A stretch of DNA of 48,733 bases from Streptomyces viridochromogenes DSM 40736 (lineage in GTDB: Bacteria; Actinomycetota; Actinomycetes; Streptomycetales; Streptomycetaceae): NCBI RefSeq assembly GCF_000158955.1, contig NZ_GG657757.1, positions 1,681,559-1,730,291 on the forward strand, given 5' to 3'. Shown piece after piece: positions 34,546-43,859 of this stretch. Below the pieces are notes generated by a model, which saw only the letters and a list, made by a program, of their open reading frames with translations, was not told the origin of the DNA and did not search any database. Every line of letters begins with the position of its first letter. Position 1 is the stretch's first letter. The translations under genes and the position numbers were made by a program.

Positions 34546-35547
34546 TCAGAGCTTCGCGAGGATGTCCACCGAAAAGACCAGCGTGGAGTCCTTCTTGATG
34601 CCGCTGCCCTGCGGCGGGTTGTCCCCGTAACCCAGCTTCGGCGGGATGACGATGAGGACGCGGCTGCCGACCTTCTTGCCGGTCAGGCCCTGCGCCCAGC
34701 CCTTGACGACCTGCTGGAGGGAGAACGACACCAGCTGCTTGTTGGCGTACGAGGAGTCGAACTCCTTGCCGCCGTCCCACAGCACGCCCTTGTACTGCAC
34801 GAGCACGCTGTCGCCGGCGGCGACCTCGTCGCCGTCGCCCTCCAGGACGTACTCCGCGACGAGCTTGGTCGGGGCGGCCGCCTTGGGCACCTCGATGCTG
34901 GGGGCCTTGCCGTCGGTGTTGGTGCCGACCTTGGGCAGGTCCGCGTCGTCCTGCGGGACCTTCTCGCCCTTGGCGGAGCTCGTGGCGTTGAACGTGTCCT
35001 GCACGTCGACCACGAAGACCAGGGTGTCGGTGCCCTTGATGCCCGCCTGCGGGTTGCCCTGCGAGCCGTATCCCCAGGTGGGCGGGACGGCCATCTCGAC
35101 ACGGCTGCCCGCCTTCTTGCCGGCCAGCGCGTACCGCCAGCCGTCGATGATCCGGCCCTGGGAGAGCTGGATGGCCAGGCGGGTCTTGCGGTCGTAGGAG
35201 TTGTCGAAGACCTTGCCCGTGCTCCAGACCTGGCCCAGGTAGTTCGCCACGACGAAGTCGTTCTCCGCGACGGTCTTGCCGCTGCCCGCGATCAGGGTCT
35301 TCACCGCCAGCTGCTTCGACGGCTCGCCGCTGCCCTTGGCGATCGTCGGCTTCTCGTCGAACTTGGTGCCCGCGGTGACCGCCGGCAGCGGACCGTCCAC
35401 GATCTTCGGCGGCGGGGCCGCGGACGGGGCCGACGCCGAGGGCGACGGACTGTCGCTTGCCTTGCTCGAGTCGGACTTGTCGTCACCGCATGCGGCGAGC
35501 GTGGTCAGTCCTGCGGGAACAGCGATGAGAAGTGAGCGTCGGCGCAC
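34546..35547 (-). CDS. Lipoprotein with two FKBP-type isomerase domains
   Basis: A 333-residue protein. The signal sequence MRRRSLLIAVPAGLTTLAAC ends in a lipobox (LAAC), so it is tethered outside the membrane. A Ser/Pro-rich linker is followed by two FKBP domains: one around 85-190 (VVANYLGQVWSTGKVFDNSY, PPTWGYGSQGNPQAGIKG) and one around 240-333 (SVLVQYKGVLWDGGKEFDSS, PPKLGYGDNPP). The tandem arrangement suggests an extracytoplasmic folding catalyst. The first domain lacks some pocket residues and may be mainly binding. It precedes the single-domain FKBP in the same transcript (61 bases apart). Confidence 0.93.
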   Translation of the reverse strand: MRRRSLLIAVPAGLTTLAACGDDKSDSSKASDSPSPSASAPSAAPPPKIVDGPLPAVTAGTKFDEKPTIAKGSGEPSKQLAVKTLIAGSGKTVAENDFVVANYLGQVWSTGKVFDNSYDRKTRLAIQLSQGRIIDGWRYALAGKKAGSRVEMAVPPTWGYGSQGNPQAGIKGTDTLVFVVDVQDTFNATSSAKGEKVPQDDADLPKVGTNTDGKAPSIEVPKAAAPTKLVAEYVLEGDGDEVAAGDSVLVQYKGVLWDGGKEFDSSYANKQLVSFSLQQVVKGWAQGLTGKKVGSRVLIVIPPKLGYGDNPPQGSGIKKDSTLVFSVDILAKL

Positions 35548-35676
35548 TGTGGGGGCCTCGTAATCAATCGATCTTCTGATGGCGTGCGCGCAACTCTACG
35601 GCGTGAGCAGGGCGCCGCACTGGTAACGTACGGCGCCCGTGTGGCGTTCCGGCGATTTCCCCGCCGGGGCGTTTCC

Positions 35677-37038
35677 TCACATTCCGGCGATCAGCTTCTC
35701 CACCCTGTCGTCCACGGAACGGAACGGGTCCTTGCACAACACGGTGCGCTGAGCCTGGTCATTGAGCTTGAGGTGGACCCAGTCCACCGTGAAGTCACGG
35801 CGCTGCTCCTGGGCCCGCCGGATGAAGTCGCCGCGCAGCCGGGCCCTAGTGGTCTGCGGCGGCACGGACTTGCCCTCGAAGATCTTCAAGTCGTTGCAGA
35901 CCCGGGCCGCCTGGCCCTTCTTCTCGAGCAGGTAGTACAGGCCACGACGGCGGTGGATGTCGTGGTAGGCGAGGTCTATCTGCGCGACCCGCGGATGCGA
36001 CATGGTCATGTTGTTCTTGCTGCGGTACCGCTCGATGAGCTTGTACTTCATGACCCAGTCGATCTCGGTGCCGATGCGGTCGAGGTCCTCGGTCTCGATC
36101 GCGTCCAGCGTCCGGCCCCACAGCTCCAGCACGCGCTCGACGGTGCCGGTGCGGATGCCGCGGCGCTCGCAGAAGTCCAGCGCCTTCTCGTAGTACTCGC
36201 GCTGCACCTCCAGCGCGGAGGCCTCCCGGCCGCTGGCCAGGCGCACCTTGCGGCGCCCGGTGATGTCGTGGCTGACCTCGCGGATCGCCCGGATCGGGTT
36301 CTCCAGCGTGAGGTCCCGCATCACCGTGCCCGCCTCGATCATGCGCAGCACCAGGTCGGTCGCGCCGACCTTGAGCAGCATGGTCGTCTCGGACATGTTG
36401 GAGTCGCCCACGATGACGTGCAGTCGCCGGTAGCGCTCGGCGTCCGCGTGCGGCTCGTCGCGCGTGTTGATGATCGGCCGGGAGCGGGTCGTCGCCGAGG
36501 AGACGCCCTCCCAGATGTGCTCGGCCCGCTGGCTGACGCAGTACACGGCCCCGCGCGGCGTCTGCAGCACCTTGCCGGCGCCGCACAGCAGCTGCCTCGT
36601 CACCAGGAACGGAATGAGAATGTCCGCGAGCCGGGAGAACTCCCCGTGCCGGGCGACCAGATAGTTCTCGTGGCAGCCGTAGGAGTTGCCCGCCGAATCG
36701 GTGTTGTTCTTGAAGAGGTAGACGTCGCCCGCGATTCCCTCCTCGTGCAGGCGTCGTTCGGCGTCCACCAGGAGTCCCTCGAGAATGCGCTCGCCCGCTT
36801 TGTCGTGGGTGACCAGTTCGATCACGTTGTCACATTCGGGTGTGGCGTATTCCGGATGTGAGCCCACGTCGAGATAGAGGCGGGCGCCGTTTCGCAGAAA
36901 GACATTGCTGCTGCGGCCCCATGACACGACACGGCGGAAGAGGTACCGCGCCACCTCGTCAGGAGACAGGCGGCGCTGTCCCCTGAACGTGCACGTGACG
37001 CCGTACTCGTTCTCCAGCCCGAAAATGCGGCGGTCCAT
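35677..37038 (-). CDS. pafA: Pup-protein ligase PafA
   Basis: A 453-residue member of the carboxylate-amine ligase superfamily. It starts [13 protein letters not shown], giving the conserved magnesium/ATP-binding Glu and Tyr. [19 protein letters not shown] is the conserved substrate loop, and [19 protein letters not shown] is shared with Dop. It forms the isopeptide bond between Pup's C-terminal Glu and lysines. Its start is 9 bases after the stop of the MFS gene, so the two may share a transcript. Length and motifs are intact. Confidence 0.97.
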   Translation of the reverse strand: MDRRIFGLENEYGVTCTFRGQRRLSPDEVARYLFRRVVSWGRSSNVFLRNGARLYLDVGSHPEYATPECDNVIELVTHDKAGERILEGLLVDAERRLHEEGIAGDVYLFKNNTDSAGNSYGCHENYLVARHGEFSRLADILIPFLVTRQLLCGAGKVLQTPRGAVYCVSQRAEHIWEGVSSATTRSRPIINTRDEPHADAERYRRLHVIVGDSNMSETTMLLKVGATDLVLRMIEAGTVMRDLTLENPIRAIREVSHDITGRRKVRLASGREASALEVQREYYEKALDFCERRGIRTGTVERVLELWGRTLDAIETEDLDRIGTEIDWVMKYKLIERYRSKNNMTMSHPRVAQIDLAYHDIHRRRGLYYLLEKKGQAARVCNDLKIFEGKSVPPQTTRARLRGDFIRRAQEQRRDFTVDWVHLKLNDQAQRTVLCKDPFRSVDDRVEKLIAGM

Positions 37039-37047
37039 GAGGGAACA

Positions 37048-38307
37048 TTACGCCCGATCCCCTGAACTGAAACGGGGTTCGGGGGCACGGTTTGGATCAT
37101 TTTCCGAACCGGCCGCAACAACCGCTCCCCCGCCGGGAGCTGCGAGTACCCGTCCTGTGGCGGTCAAAACCAGCAGGGACACGCCGCCCACGACACCCGG
37201 CACGGCGAAGCCCCACAGGGCCCCTCCGGCCTCGACGACGGGGCCCGCGACGCCCGTTCCCACCGAGTGGCCCACGGTGAACGTCGTCACGAGCCAGGAG
37301 AACGCCTCGGTGACGGTGCCGCGCGGGGCGTGCCGGTCGACCAGGACGAACGCGCAGGCGATGGCGGGCGCGAGGAAGACCCCGGCGAGCGCGGTCAGCG
37401 CCACCATGGGCACCGCGTCCGGCATCAGCATCAGCGGCAGGTAACACACCACCAGAAGGGCCACCAGCACCTGGAGTCGCCGCGCGGGCTCACCGGCCCA
37501 CTGCCGGGCCCCGTAGACGGTGCCACCGACCAGCGCCCCGAACCCCAGGGCGGCCATCAGCCAGCCGTACACCGCGTCACCGCCGTGCTCGTCCGCGTAG
37601 GGCACCGAGGCGACCGTGATGGACCCGAGCGCCATCCCGACGAACAGGAACGCCGCCAGCACCGCCAGGAGCCCCGTCGAGCGCAGCGCGCCCAGCCAGT
37701 GCGCCTCCCGCGGCGCCGACCGCCACGCACGCGAGGGCGGCGACACCACCACGGACAGCGCCCCCAGCACCCCCACCACGTTCAGCACGAGCAGCGCGGC
37801 CTGGGCCGACCACAGGGACACGCACAGCGTCACCAGCAGCGGCCCGACGGTGAACATCACCTCCTGGGCCACGGCGTCCATGGCGTACGCCGTGTGGACC
37901 TGGTCCTCCTTCCGGAGGACCGAGGGCCACAGCGCCCGCAGCCCGCCCTCCAGGGGCGGCGTAAAGATCCCCGCCGCGGCGACGGCGCCGTACGCGAGCG
38001 GCAGCGACCCGATGCCGCCGAAGGCGAATACGGCCATGGAGAGCGCGGAGAGGACGGCTGCCGGCAGCTGCACGCGAGGCTGTCCCCGCTGGTCCACGAG
38101 CCGGCCCAGGACCGGCTGCCCCACGGCGTTGGCGACGCCGTACACGGCCGCCAGAGCCCCCGCCAGGCTGTACGTGCCGCCCTCCGCCCGGACGAACAGC
38201 ACGATCGCGATGGGCGCCGTGGCACAGGGCAGCCGGCCGACCAGCGTGCCGACGAGCAGCCGGGCCGCGTGCCGTGCCCGAAGGATCTCCAGGTATCCCG
38301 TGGCCAT
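37048..38307 (-). CDS. Major facilitator superfamily transporter
   Basis: A 419-residue MFS protein with about 12 hydrophobic helices. GRLVDQRGQPRVQLP after helix 2 stands in the MFS loop 2-3 position. The N-terminal half contains LLVGTLVGRLPCATAPIAIV and the C-terminal half ends in a polar tail. It is divergent from a LacI regulator and only 9 bases upstream of pafA. The LacI gene makes carbohydrate or efflux control plausible, but no substrate can be given. It does not belong to the known Pup system. Confidence 0.87.
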   Translation of the reverse strand: MATGYLEILRARHAARLLVGTLVGRLPCATAPIAIVLFVRAEGGTYSLAGALAAVYGVANAVGQPVLGRLVDQRGQPRVQLPAAVLSALSMAVFAFGGIGSLPLAYGAVAAAGIFTPPLEGGLRALWPSVLRKEDQVHTAYAMDAVAQEVMFTVGPLLVTLCVSLWSAQAALLVLNVVGVLGALSVVVSPPSRAWRSAPREAHWLGALRSTGLLAVLAAFLFVGMALGSITVASVPYADEHGGDAVYGWLMAALGFGALVGGTVYGARQWAGEPARRLQVLVALLVVCYLPLMLMPDAVPMVALTALAGVFLAPAIACAFVLVDRHAPRGTVTEAFSWLVTTFTVGHSVGTGVAGPVVEAGGALWGFAVPGVVGGVSLLVLTATGRVLAAPGGGAVVAAGSENDPNRAPEPRFSSGDRA

Positions 38308-38326
38308 GTCCCCGCCCCTAGGTTTT

Positions 38327-38351
38327 ACGTATAACGTCGGAGCTCATACGT
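38327..38351. promoter_or_regulatory. Candidate operator between MFS and LacI genes
   Basis: ACGTAT (38327-38332) and ATACGT (38346-38351) form an inverted repeat centred in the spacer between the divergent MFS and LacI genes. This fits a LacI-type dimer site that could control both. Symmetry and position are the only evidence. Confidence 0.4.
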
Positions 38352-38396
38352 ACCATGTCGGCTGTTCGGGAGTCCAGACGAAGGAGCAGGCCGACG

Positions 38397-39410
38397 GTGG
38401 CACGAGGCAGCACCACCCGCCCCACGAGCCGGGACGTCGCCCAGGCCGCCGGGGTCTCCCAGGCGGCGGTCTCCCTGGTCCTCGGGGACAAGTGGCGCGG
38501 ACGGGTCGCGGAGGCGACGGCGGAGCGGGTCCGCGAGGCCGCGCGCGAGCTGGGCTACCGCCCGAACCTGGCCGCCCGCAACCTGCGCCTGGGCCGCACG
38601 CGCACGGTTCTCCTGGTCGTCCCCGCCCTCACCACGGAGTTCTTCGCCGGCGTCTACACGGGCGCCGCCCGCGTCGCCGCCGAGCACGGCTTCGGCGTGG
38701 TCCTCTACCCCTCCCCCGAGGGCATCGGGCCCGCCCGGGACCCCTTCGCCTCCGCGCAGGCCGCGCTGGACGGCGTGATCGCCTCCTCCATGGCGGCGGA
38801 CGCGCTCTCGGCGATCCGTGGTGAGGCGCTGCCGCTGGTGATGCTGGACAGCGACCCGGAGGGCAGCCTGGGGGCGGCGACGGTCAACCTCGACATCGCC
38901 GACGGTGTCCGCCAGGTCGCGGAGCATCTGCTGGGGCTGGGCCACCGCCGCTTCCTCCATCTGGCGGCGGACGTTCCGTCCTGGACCTTCGAGGTGCGGG
39001 CCCGGGAGCTGGCGACGCGTGTGGCCGCGGTGCCGGGCACGTCGGTCGTCACGGCCCGTTCACCGATCTCCATCGAGGATGCGGTGGCCGCGACCGTGAG
39101 GGCGCTGTCGGAGACCGGCCCTCGTCCCACCGCGCTCGTCTGTGACGACGACAAGCTGGCCGCCGGGGCGTACAAGGCGGTCCGTCGGCTGGGGCTGCGC
39201 ATCCCGGACGACGTCTCCGTCACCGGCCTGGACGATCTGGCGCTGGCCACGGCGATCGACCCGGAGCTGACGACGGTCCGCCTCGATGCCGAGTTGTTCG
39301 GCGAACGAGGGATGCGGGCTCTGCTGGCCGTTCTGGAGGGGCGTGAGCCCGAGGGTGGGGACATTCCCGTGCGGCTGGTCGTACGGGGCTCTACGGCGCC
39401 CCCACGCTAG
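38397..39410 (+). CDS. LacI family transcriptional regulator
   Basis: A 337-residue LacI/GalR protein. The N-terminal helix-turn-helix and hinge are TSRDVAQAAGVSQAAVSLVL and YRPNLAARNLRLGRTRTVLL. The effector domain is periplasmic-binding-like, with ALVCDDDKLAAGAYKAVRRL and SVTGLDDLALATAIDPELTT. The GTG at 38397 has AAGGAG 10 bases upstream; an ATG at 38355 would add a 14-residue basic leader with a poorer site. Divergent placement suggests control of the MFS gene and, by read-through, pafA. Confidence 0.85.
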   Translation: MARGSTTRPTSRDVAQAAGVSQAAVSLVLGDKWRGRVAEATAERVREAARELGYRPNLAARNLRLGRTRTVLLVVPALTTEFFAGVYTGAARVAAEHGFGVVLYPSPEGIGPARDPFASAQAALDGVIASSMAADALSAIRGEALPLVMLDSDPEGSLGAATVNLDIADGVRQVAEHLLGLGHRRFLHLAADVPSWTFEVRARELATRVAAVPGTSVVTARSPISIEDAVAATVRALSETGPRPTALVCDDDKLAAGAYKAVRRLGLRIPDDVSVTGLDDLALATAIDPELTTVRLDAELFGERGMRALLAVLEGREPEGGDIPVRLVVRGSTAPPR

Positions 39411-39469
39411 CTGTACCCGGCGTTGGTGCTGGGGCCGGGGCGTTGCGCAGCCCGGCGTGGCGGGGTGCC

Positions 39470-39514
39470 GCTGCGCCCACCCGTGCCGCTAGGGGCGGCA
39501 CGGGTGGGCGCAGC
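39470..39514. terminator. 20-bp perfect inverted repeat after lacI
   Basis: GCTGCGCCCACCCGTGCCGC (39470-39489) pairs exactly with its reverse complement (39495-39514) around the 5-base loop TAGGG. It lies 60 bases after the LacI stop. No U-run follows on the plus strand, but the stem is long enough to end transcription or form a cruciform. Confidence 0.75.
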
Positions 39515-39529
39515 TAGGTACGTGCGCAA

Positions 39530-39640
39530 GGGGCCGTGTCGGGGGGTGTCCGCCCGCAGCGGGCGGCGCGTGTAACGCCAGTCAGCCGGTAGGTGACCTG
39601 GTCGCGCCGTTCCGAGGACGGACACCCCCGGCACGGCCCC
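39530..39640. repeat. About 110-bp element bounded by imperfect 22-bp inverted repeats
   Basis: The left arm, 39530-39552 (GGGGCCGTGTCGGGGGG...), and the right arm, 39619-39640 (...CCCCCGGCACGGCCCC), are inverted with one mismatch and one bulge. Between them lie a short GC hairpin (CCGCCCGC-AGC-GGGCGG) and about 50 bases of unpaired sequence. No coding frame or target-site duplication was seen. It resembles a palindromic unit or a small non-autonomous element. Confidence 0.5.
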
Positions 39641-39652
39641 GACTCACCACCC

Positions 39653-39684
39653 GCGCGCCCCGGCCGAAAACTGCCGGGGCGCGC
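39653..39684 (-). terminator. Hairpin terminator of the prcB-prcA genes
   Basis: GCGCGCCCCGGC (39653-39664) pairs perfectly with GCCGGGGCGCGC (39673-39684) around an 8-base loop, 17 bases past the prcA stop. It ends the proteasome gene run. Confidence 0.8.
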
Positions 39685-39701
39685 GACTACGGGCGATCCG
39701 A

Positions 39702-40466
39702 CTACTCGTCGTCCCCGGACTCGGAGTCAGCCTCCTCGGCCTCCGCCGCCGTCGCCGGTCCCGAACCGTCCGCCTCCATCAGGCGGGACAGCTGACGCGC
39801 ACTGATCCGCTTGAACTTGCGCTTCTGCGGACGCGTACGGTCCAGCACCGCCACCTCCAGCCGCTCCGCGGGAATCTCCCGCTCGCTGCCGTTGGTGTCG
39901 CGGGACAGCGCCTGCACCGCGAGCTTCAGCGCCTCGGCGAGCGTCATGCCCTCCTGGTGACGCTGGTCCAGGTAGCTGCTGATCTGCTCGGCGTTGCCAC
40001 CCACCGCGACCGAGCCGTGCTCGTCCACGATGGATCCGTCGTGCGGCAGCCGGTAGATCTGGTCGCCCTCGGGCGTCTCCCCGACCTCGGCGACGACCAG
40101 CTCCACCTCGTACGGCTTCTCGGCCGCACTGGAGAAGATCGTGCCCAGCGTCTGCGCGTACACGTTGGCCAGGCCCCGGGCCGTCACATCGTCCCGGTCG
40201 TAGGTGTAACCGCGCAGGTCGGCGTAGCGCACACCGCCGATCCGCAGGTTCTCGTACTCGTTGTACTTGCCGGCGGCCGCGAAGCCGATCCGGTCGTAGA
40301 TCTCGCTGAACTTGTGCAGCGCACGGGACGGGTTCTCGCCGACGAACACGATGCCGTCGGCATACTGCAGCACGACCAGGCTGCGGCCACGGGCGATGCC
40401 CTTGCGGGCGTACTCGGCCCGGTCGGCCATCGCCTGCTGGGGTGAGACATAGAACGGCGTCGACAC
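39702..40466 (-). CDS. prcA: 20S proteasome alpha subunit PrcA
   Basis: A 254-residue alpha subunit. The N-terminal gating region [20 protein letters not shown], the motif [20 protein letters not shown] and [18 protein letters not shown] are typical of actinobacterial PrcA. No catalytic Thr is present. The C-terminal about 40 residues are acidic and disordered ([13 protein letters not shown]). It forms the outer heptameric rings and docks the ARC ATPase. It lies 70 bases after prcB. Confidence 0.97.
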   Translation of the reverse strand: MSTPFYVSPQQAMADRAEYARKGIARGRSLVVLQYADGIVFVGENPSRALHKFSEIYDRIGFAAAGKYNEYENLRIGGVRYADLRGYTYDRDDVTARGLANVYAQTLGTIFSSAAEKPYEVELVVAEVGETPEGDQIYRLPHDGSIVDEHGSVAVGGNAEQISSYLDQRHQEGMTLAEALKLAVQALSRDTNGSEREIPAERLEVAVLDRTRPQKRKFKRISARQLSRLMEADGSGPATAAEAEEADSESGDDE

Positions 40467-40536
40467 CGGTTATCCGTCCCTCTCTTCAGAATTCCGTCGA
40501 TTCACTGGACCACCCTGATTCAAGACAGCCCGCTGC

Positions 40537-41382
40537 CTAGAGCAGCGCGGCCCGCGGACCGTCCGGCTGCTCCAGCCGCCGCTCCAGGACCGCGCGCGCG
40601 ATCTCGGACGCCTCGGTCTCGGAGAGCCGGCGGAAGCCGTCCTCGGTGATCACGGTGACGATGGGATAGATCCGGCGGGCGACATCGGGACCGCCGGTCG
40701 CCGAGTCGTCGTCTGCCGCGTCGTAGAGCGCCTGGACGACGAGCGTCGTGGCGTCGGCTTCGCTCAGGTCGTTCCGGAAGAGCTTCTTCATCGCGCCGCG
40801 CGCGAAGATCGAGCCGGAACCCGTGGCCGCGTAGCCCTGCTCCTCGGAGCGCCCGCCCGTCACGTCGTACGAGAAGATCCGCCCCTTCTCACGGTCCACG
40901 TCGTACCCCGCGAAGAGCGGCACCACGGCCAGGCCCTGCATGGCCATGCCGAGGTTGGAGCGGATCATGGTCGACAGCCGGTTCGCCTTGCCCTCCAGCG
41001 ACAGCTGCGCGCCCTCGACCTTCTCGAAGTGCTCCAGCTCCAGCTGGAACAGCTTCACCATCTCCACGGCCAGACCGGCCGTACCGGCGATGCCCACCGC
41101 CGAGTACTCGTCGGCCGGAAAGACCTTCTCGATGTCCCGCTGCGCGATGACATTGCCCATGGTGGCCCGCCGGTCACCGGCGAGGACGACACCGCCGGGG
41201 AACGTCACGGCGACGATCGTGGTGCCGTGCGGCGCCTCGATCACGCCCTGGGTGGGCGGCAGTTGCCGATTGCCGGGCAGCATCTCCGGCTGGTGCTCGG
41301 ACAGGAAGTCCATGAAGGAGGAAGACCCTGGCGTCAGGAAGGCAGCTGGTAGACGCCCGGTGCTACGAGTGTTGGCTTCCAC
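40537..41382 (-). CDS. prcB: 20S proteasome beta subunit PrcB
   Basis: A 281-residue beta subunit with a 53-residue propeptide. Autocleavage is expected between Gly53 and Thr54 ([12 protein letters not shown]), which exposes Thr1. Asp17 (AGDRRAT) and Lys33 (DIEKVF) of the mature enzyme are present at residues 70 and 86. It forms the inner catalytic rings. The GTG at 41382 gives the usual actinobacterial propeptide length. It is upstream of prcA in the same run. Confidence 0.97.
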   Translation of the reverse strand: MEANTRSTGRLPAAFLTPGSSSFMDFLSEHQPEMLPGNRQLPPTQGVIEAPHGTTIVAVTFPGGVVLAGDRRATMGNVIAQRDIEKVFPADEYSAVGIAGTAGLAVEMVKLFQLELEHFEKVEGAQLSLEGKANRLSTMIRSNLGMAMQGLAVVPLFAGYDVDREKGRIFSYDVTGGRSEEQGYAATGSGSIFARGAMKKLFRNDLSEADATTLVVQALYDAADDDSATGGPDVARRIYPIVTVITEDGFRRLSETEASEIARAVLERRLEQPDGPRAALL

Positions 41383-41716
41383 GCGATTCCTTCCACGTAT
41401 GCGACAGCCCGCCCTGTGACGTCGGGCCGATCCTTGGAACTACCCCGGTCCGGTTGCCACCGGGGGCACGGTATGCCACGGACCCTACCCGTCCTGCGGC
41501 GGTGATCCACATGCCCGGCGGCCCCAACTCCGCCGCGGCGACCCCGCACTTGCCCACCGCCGGATTCCGGCGGGCCGGCGGGCTCAGGACGCCGCGACGC
41601 CCGGAGCGCCGCACACGAGGGCAGAACGTCGTTCACCGCCCCGCGCACAGCGCTCCGCGCTCCGCCCGTCCGTCACCAATGCGCCCGTTCACCTTCGGAA
41701 CGAAGGCGCAGGAGCC
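41383..41716. other. Gap between prcB and pup without a convincing gene
   Basis: The 334 bases hold only short open frames with no recognisable domain. A small hairpin, CCTTCG-GAA-CGAAGG (41692-41706), lies just after the pup stop and may weaken read-through from pup into prcB. In some Streptomyces a small endonuclease-VII-like gene occupies this position, as I recall; no such sequence was seen here. Confidence 0.45.
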
Positions 41717-41935
41717 TTACTGGCCGCCCTTTTGGACGAAGGACCGCACGAAATCCTCGGCATTCTCCTCGAGTACGTCGTCGATCTCGTCCAGAACCGA
41801 GTCCACGTCGTCGCTCAGCTTCTCCTGACGCTCCTTGAGGTCCTCCGAAGCCTGCGCCTCTGCCGCCTGCTCCTCGACCTCCTCGGTGGACCGGGTGGCC
41901 TTCTGCTGTCCGCCGCCGGTGTCCTTGGTCGCCAT
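41717..41935 (-). CDS. pup: Prokaryotic ubiquitin-like protein Pup
   Basis: A 72-residue, disordered, Glu/Gln-rich protein that ends in FVQKGGQ. The GGQ end means Dop must deamidate the last Gln to Glu before ligation. The C-terminal two-thirds (VDSVLDEIDDVLEENAEDFV) is the coiled-coil helix that contacts ARC. The ATG at 41935 is preceded by a purine-rich GGGTGAGGGAT. It lies between dop and prcB on the same strand. Confidence 0.97.
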   Translation of the reverse strand: MATKDTGGGQQKATRSTEEVEEQAAEAQASEDLKERQEKLSDDVDSVLDEIDDVLEENAEDFVRSFVQKGGQ

Positions 41936-41980
41936 ATCCCTCACCCCGCTCGGTTCGCCCGACACAGTTGCTCGGTCAAG

Positions 41981-42008
41981 ATCAGACCCTACTCGCCGGG
42001 TCTGACAA
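41981..42008 (-). promoter_or_regulatory. Candidate pup promoter
   Basis: On the minus strand TTGTCA (42003-42008) is followed after 16 bases by TCTGAT (41981-41986), resembling a housekeeping -35/-10 pair about 45 bases before the pup ATG. Streptomyces promoters are degenerate, so this is tentative. Confidence 0.3.
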
Positions 42009-42113
42009 TGGCCCCGCAGTTGCTCCAACGTACGGGGGCCACCTCGATGATTCCCGGACCTGGGATTTTCCACCCTGTCCGGCGGGCCCCTCCCGAGTAC
42101 CCGCGATGCGTGC

Positions 42114-43625
42114 TCATCCCCCGGACAGGACCCTGACCAGGTCTTCCGCGGTACGGCAGCGGTCCAGGAGCTCCTTGACGTGATTACGCGTTCCGCGAAG
42201 CGGTTCCAGGGTTGGGACGCGCTGCAGCGAGTCCCGGCCCGGGAGGTCGAAGATCACCGAGTCCCAGGAGGCCGCCGCGACGTCGTCCGCGTACTGCTCC
42301 AGGCAGCGGCCGCGGAAGTAGGCGCGGGTGTCCTCAGGAGGCACCGTACGGGCCCGCTCGATGTCGGCCTCGCCCAGCAGGCGCTTCATGCGCCCGCGGG
42401 CCACCAGACGGTTGTACAGGCCCTTCTCGGGCCGTACGTCGGCGTACTGGAGGTCGACCAGATGCAGCCGCGCCGCGTCCCAGTCGAGGTTGTCCCGGCG
42501 CCGGTAGCCCTCCATGAGCTCCCGCTTGGCGACCCAGTCCAGCTCGCCGGCCAGGCTCATCGGGTCGTGCTCCAGACGGGTGAGGGTGTCCTCCCAGCGG
42601 GACAGCACGTCCTTGGTCTGGTCGTCGGCGTCCGCCCCGAACCGCTCCTCCACGTACTTGCGCGCCAGCTCGTAGTACTCCATCTGCAGCTGGACCGCGG
42701 TGAGTGTCCGGCCGCTGCGGAGCGTGACGAGACGCTTGAGCGACGGGTCGTGGGAGACCTGGTGCAGCGTGCGGACGGGCTGGTCGACGGCGAGGTCCAC
42801 CGCGATGAAGCCGTCCTCGATCATGGACAGGACGAGAGCCGTGGTGCCCAGCTTCAGGTACGTCGAGATCTCCGACAGGTTCGCGTCGCCGATGATCACG
42901 TGCAGCCGGCGGTACTTCTCGGCGTCGGCGTGCGGCTCGTCGCGGGTGTTGATGATCGGGCGTTTCAGCGTGGTCTCGAGGCCGACCTCCACCTCGAAGT
43001 AGTCGGCCCGCTGACTGAGCTGGAAGCCGTGCTCGTGCCCGTCCTGGCCGATGCCGACGCGGCCGGCTCCGGCGAAGACCTGGCGGGAGACGAAGAACGG
43101 CGTCAGGTGGCGCACGATGTCCGAGAAGGGGGTCTCCCGCTTCATCAGGTAGTTCTCGTGCGTGCCGTAGGACGCGCCCTTGTTGTCGGTGTTGTTCTTG
43201 TACAGGTGGATGGGCTGGGCACCGGGCAGCTGGGCGGCCCGTTCCGCGGCCTCCGCCATGATCCGCTCGCCCGCCTTGTCCCAGAGGACGGCGTCCCGGG
43301 GATTGGTGACCTCGGGGGCGCTGTACTCGGGGTGCGCGTGGTCGACGTAGAGCCGTGCACCGTTGGTGAGGATCACGTTGGCCAGGCCGATGTCCTCGTC
43401 GGTGAGCTGGCTGGCGTCGGCGGCCTCGCGGGCGAGGTCGAAGCCTCGGGCGTCCCGCAGCGGGTTCTCCTCCTCGAAGTCCCAGCGGGCCCGGCGGGCC
43501 CGGTGCATCGCCGCCGCGTAGGCGTTCACGATCTGGGACGAGGTGAGCATGGCATTGGCGTTCGGGTGGCCGGGGACGGAGATCCCGTACTCCGTCTCGA
43601 TGCCCATTACTCGCCGTACGGTCAT
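42114..43625 (-). CDS. dop: Pup deamidase/depupylase Dop
   Basis: A 503-residue paralogue of PafA. It begins [20 protein letters not shown], with the Dop-type catalytic loop following, and [20 protein letters not shown] and [19 protein letters not shown] are shared with PafA. It converts Pup-Gln to Pup-Glu and can remove Pup from substrates. The start is supported by length and the conserved N-terminus. It lies between arc and pup; the gap to pup is 178 bases and may hold a separate promoter. Confidence 0.96.
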   Translation of the reverse strand: MTVRRVMGIETEYGISVPGHPNANAMLTSSQIVNAYAAAMHRARRARWDFEEENPLRDARGFDLAREAADASQLTDEDIGLANVILTNGARLYVDHAHPEYSAPEVTNPRDAVLWDKAGERIMAEAAERAAQLPGAQPIHLYKNNTDNKGASYGTHENYLMKRETPFSDIVRHLTPFFVSRQVFAGAGRVGIGQDGHEHGFQLSQRADYFEVEVGLETTLKRPIINTRDEPHADAEKYRRLHVIIGDANLSEISTYLKLGTTALVLSMIEDGFIAVDLAVDQPVRTLHQVSHDPSLKRLVTLRSGRTLTAVQLQMEYYELARKYVEERFGADADDQTKDVLSRWEDTLTRLEHDPMSLAGELDWVAKRELMEGYRRRDNLDWDAARLHLVDLQYADVRPEKGLYNRLVARGRMKRLLGEADIERARTVPPEDTRAYFRGRCLEQYADDVAAASWDSVIFDLPGRDSLQRVPTLEPLRGTRNHVKELLDRCRTAEDLVRVLSGG

Positions 43626-43803
43626 GCGGCCCTCCTTGCCCGGCGGCTCCCTCGGTCGTGGGCGCCGCTCAGATACCGCTGGCGCTCGGTTGCGTGTGCG
43701 GTGCCCGTCCCCGCACTGCGCGAATCGGCGGTACGGAAGAGCCTAGAACGCCTTTGCGCTGGTGGGGAGATCATTTGCGTCATTGCGTTGCTCCAGCCGT
43801 GGC

Positions 43804-43849
43804 CCGAAAAACAGTCGGCTGCGGGTACCCGCCGAGGGCACCCGCAGCC
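43804..43849 (-). terminator. Rho-independent terminator after arc
   Basis: GGCTGCGGGT (43817-43826) pairs with ACCCGCAGCC (43840-43849). On the minus strand the stem is followed by GACTGTTTTT, a rare true U-run in this window. It begins 11 bases beyond the arc stop and separates arc from dop. Confidence 0.8.
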
Positions 43850-43859
43850 ACCCTGCCTT

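Noticed and set aside
36905..38334. Rightward open frames opposite the MFS transporter
   Set aside because: These are highly charged, His/Arg/Gln-rich translations typical of antisense reading of high-GC membrane-protein genes.
41334..41648. Short leftward frame of about 100 residues between prcB and pup, overlapping the prcB start
   Set aside because: The product is Arg/Gly/Pro-rich with no family resemblance, overlaps the prcB N-terminus and lacks a convincing ribosome binding site.
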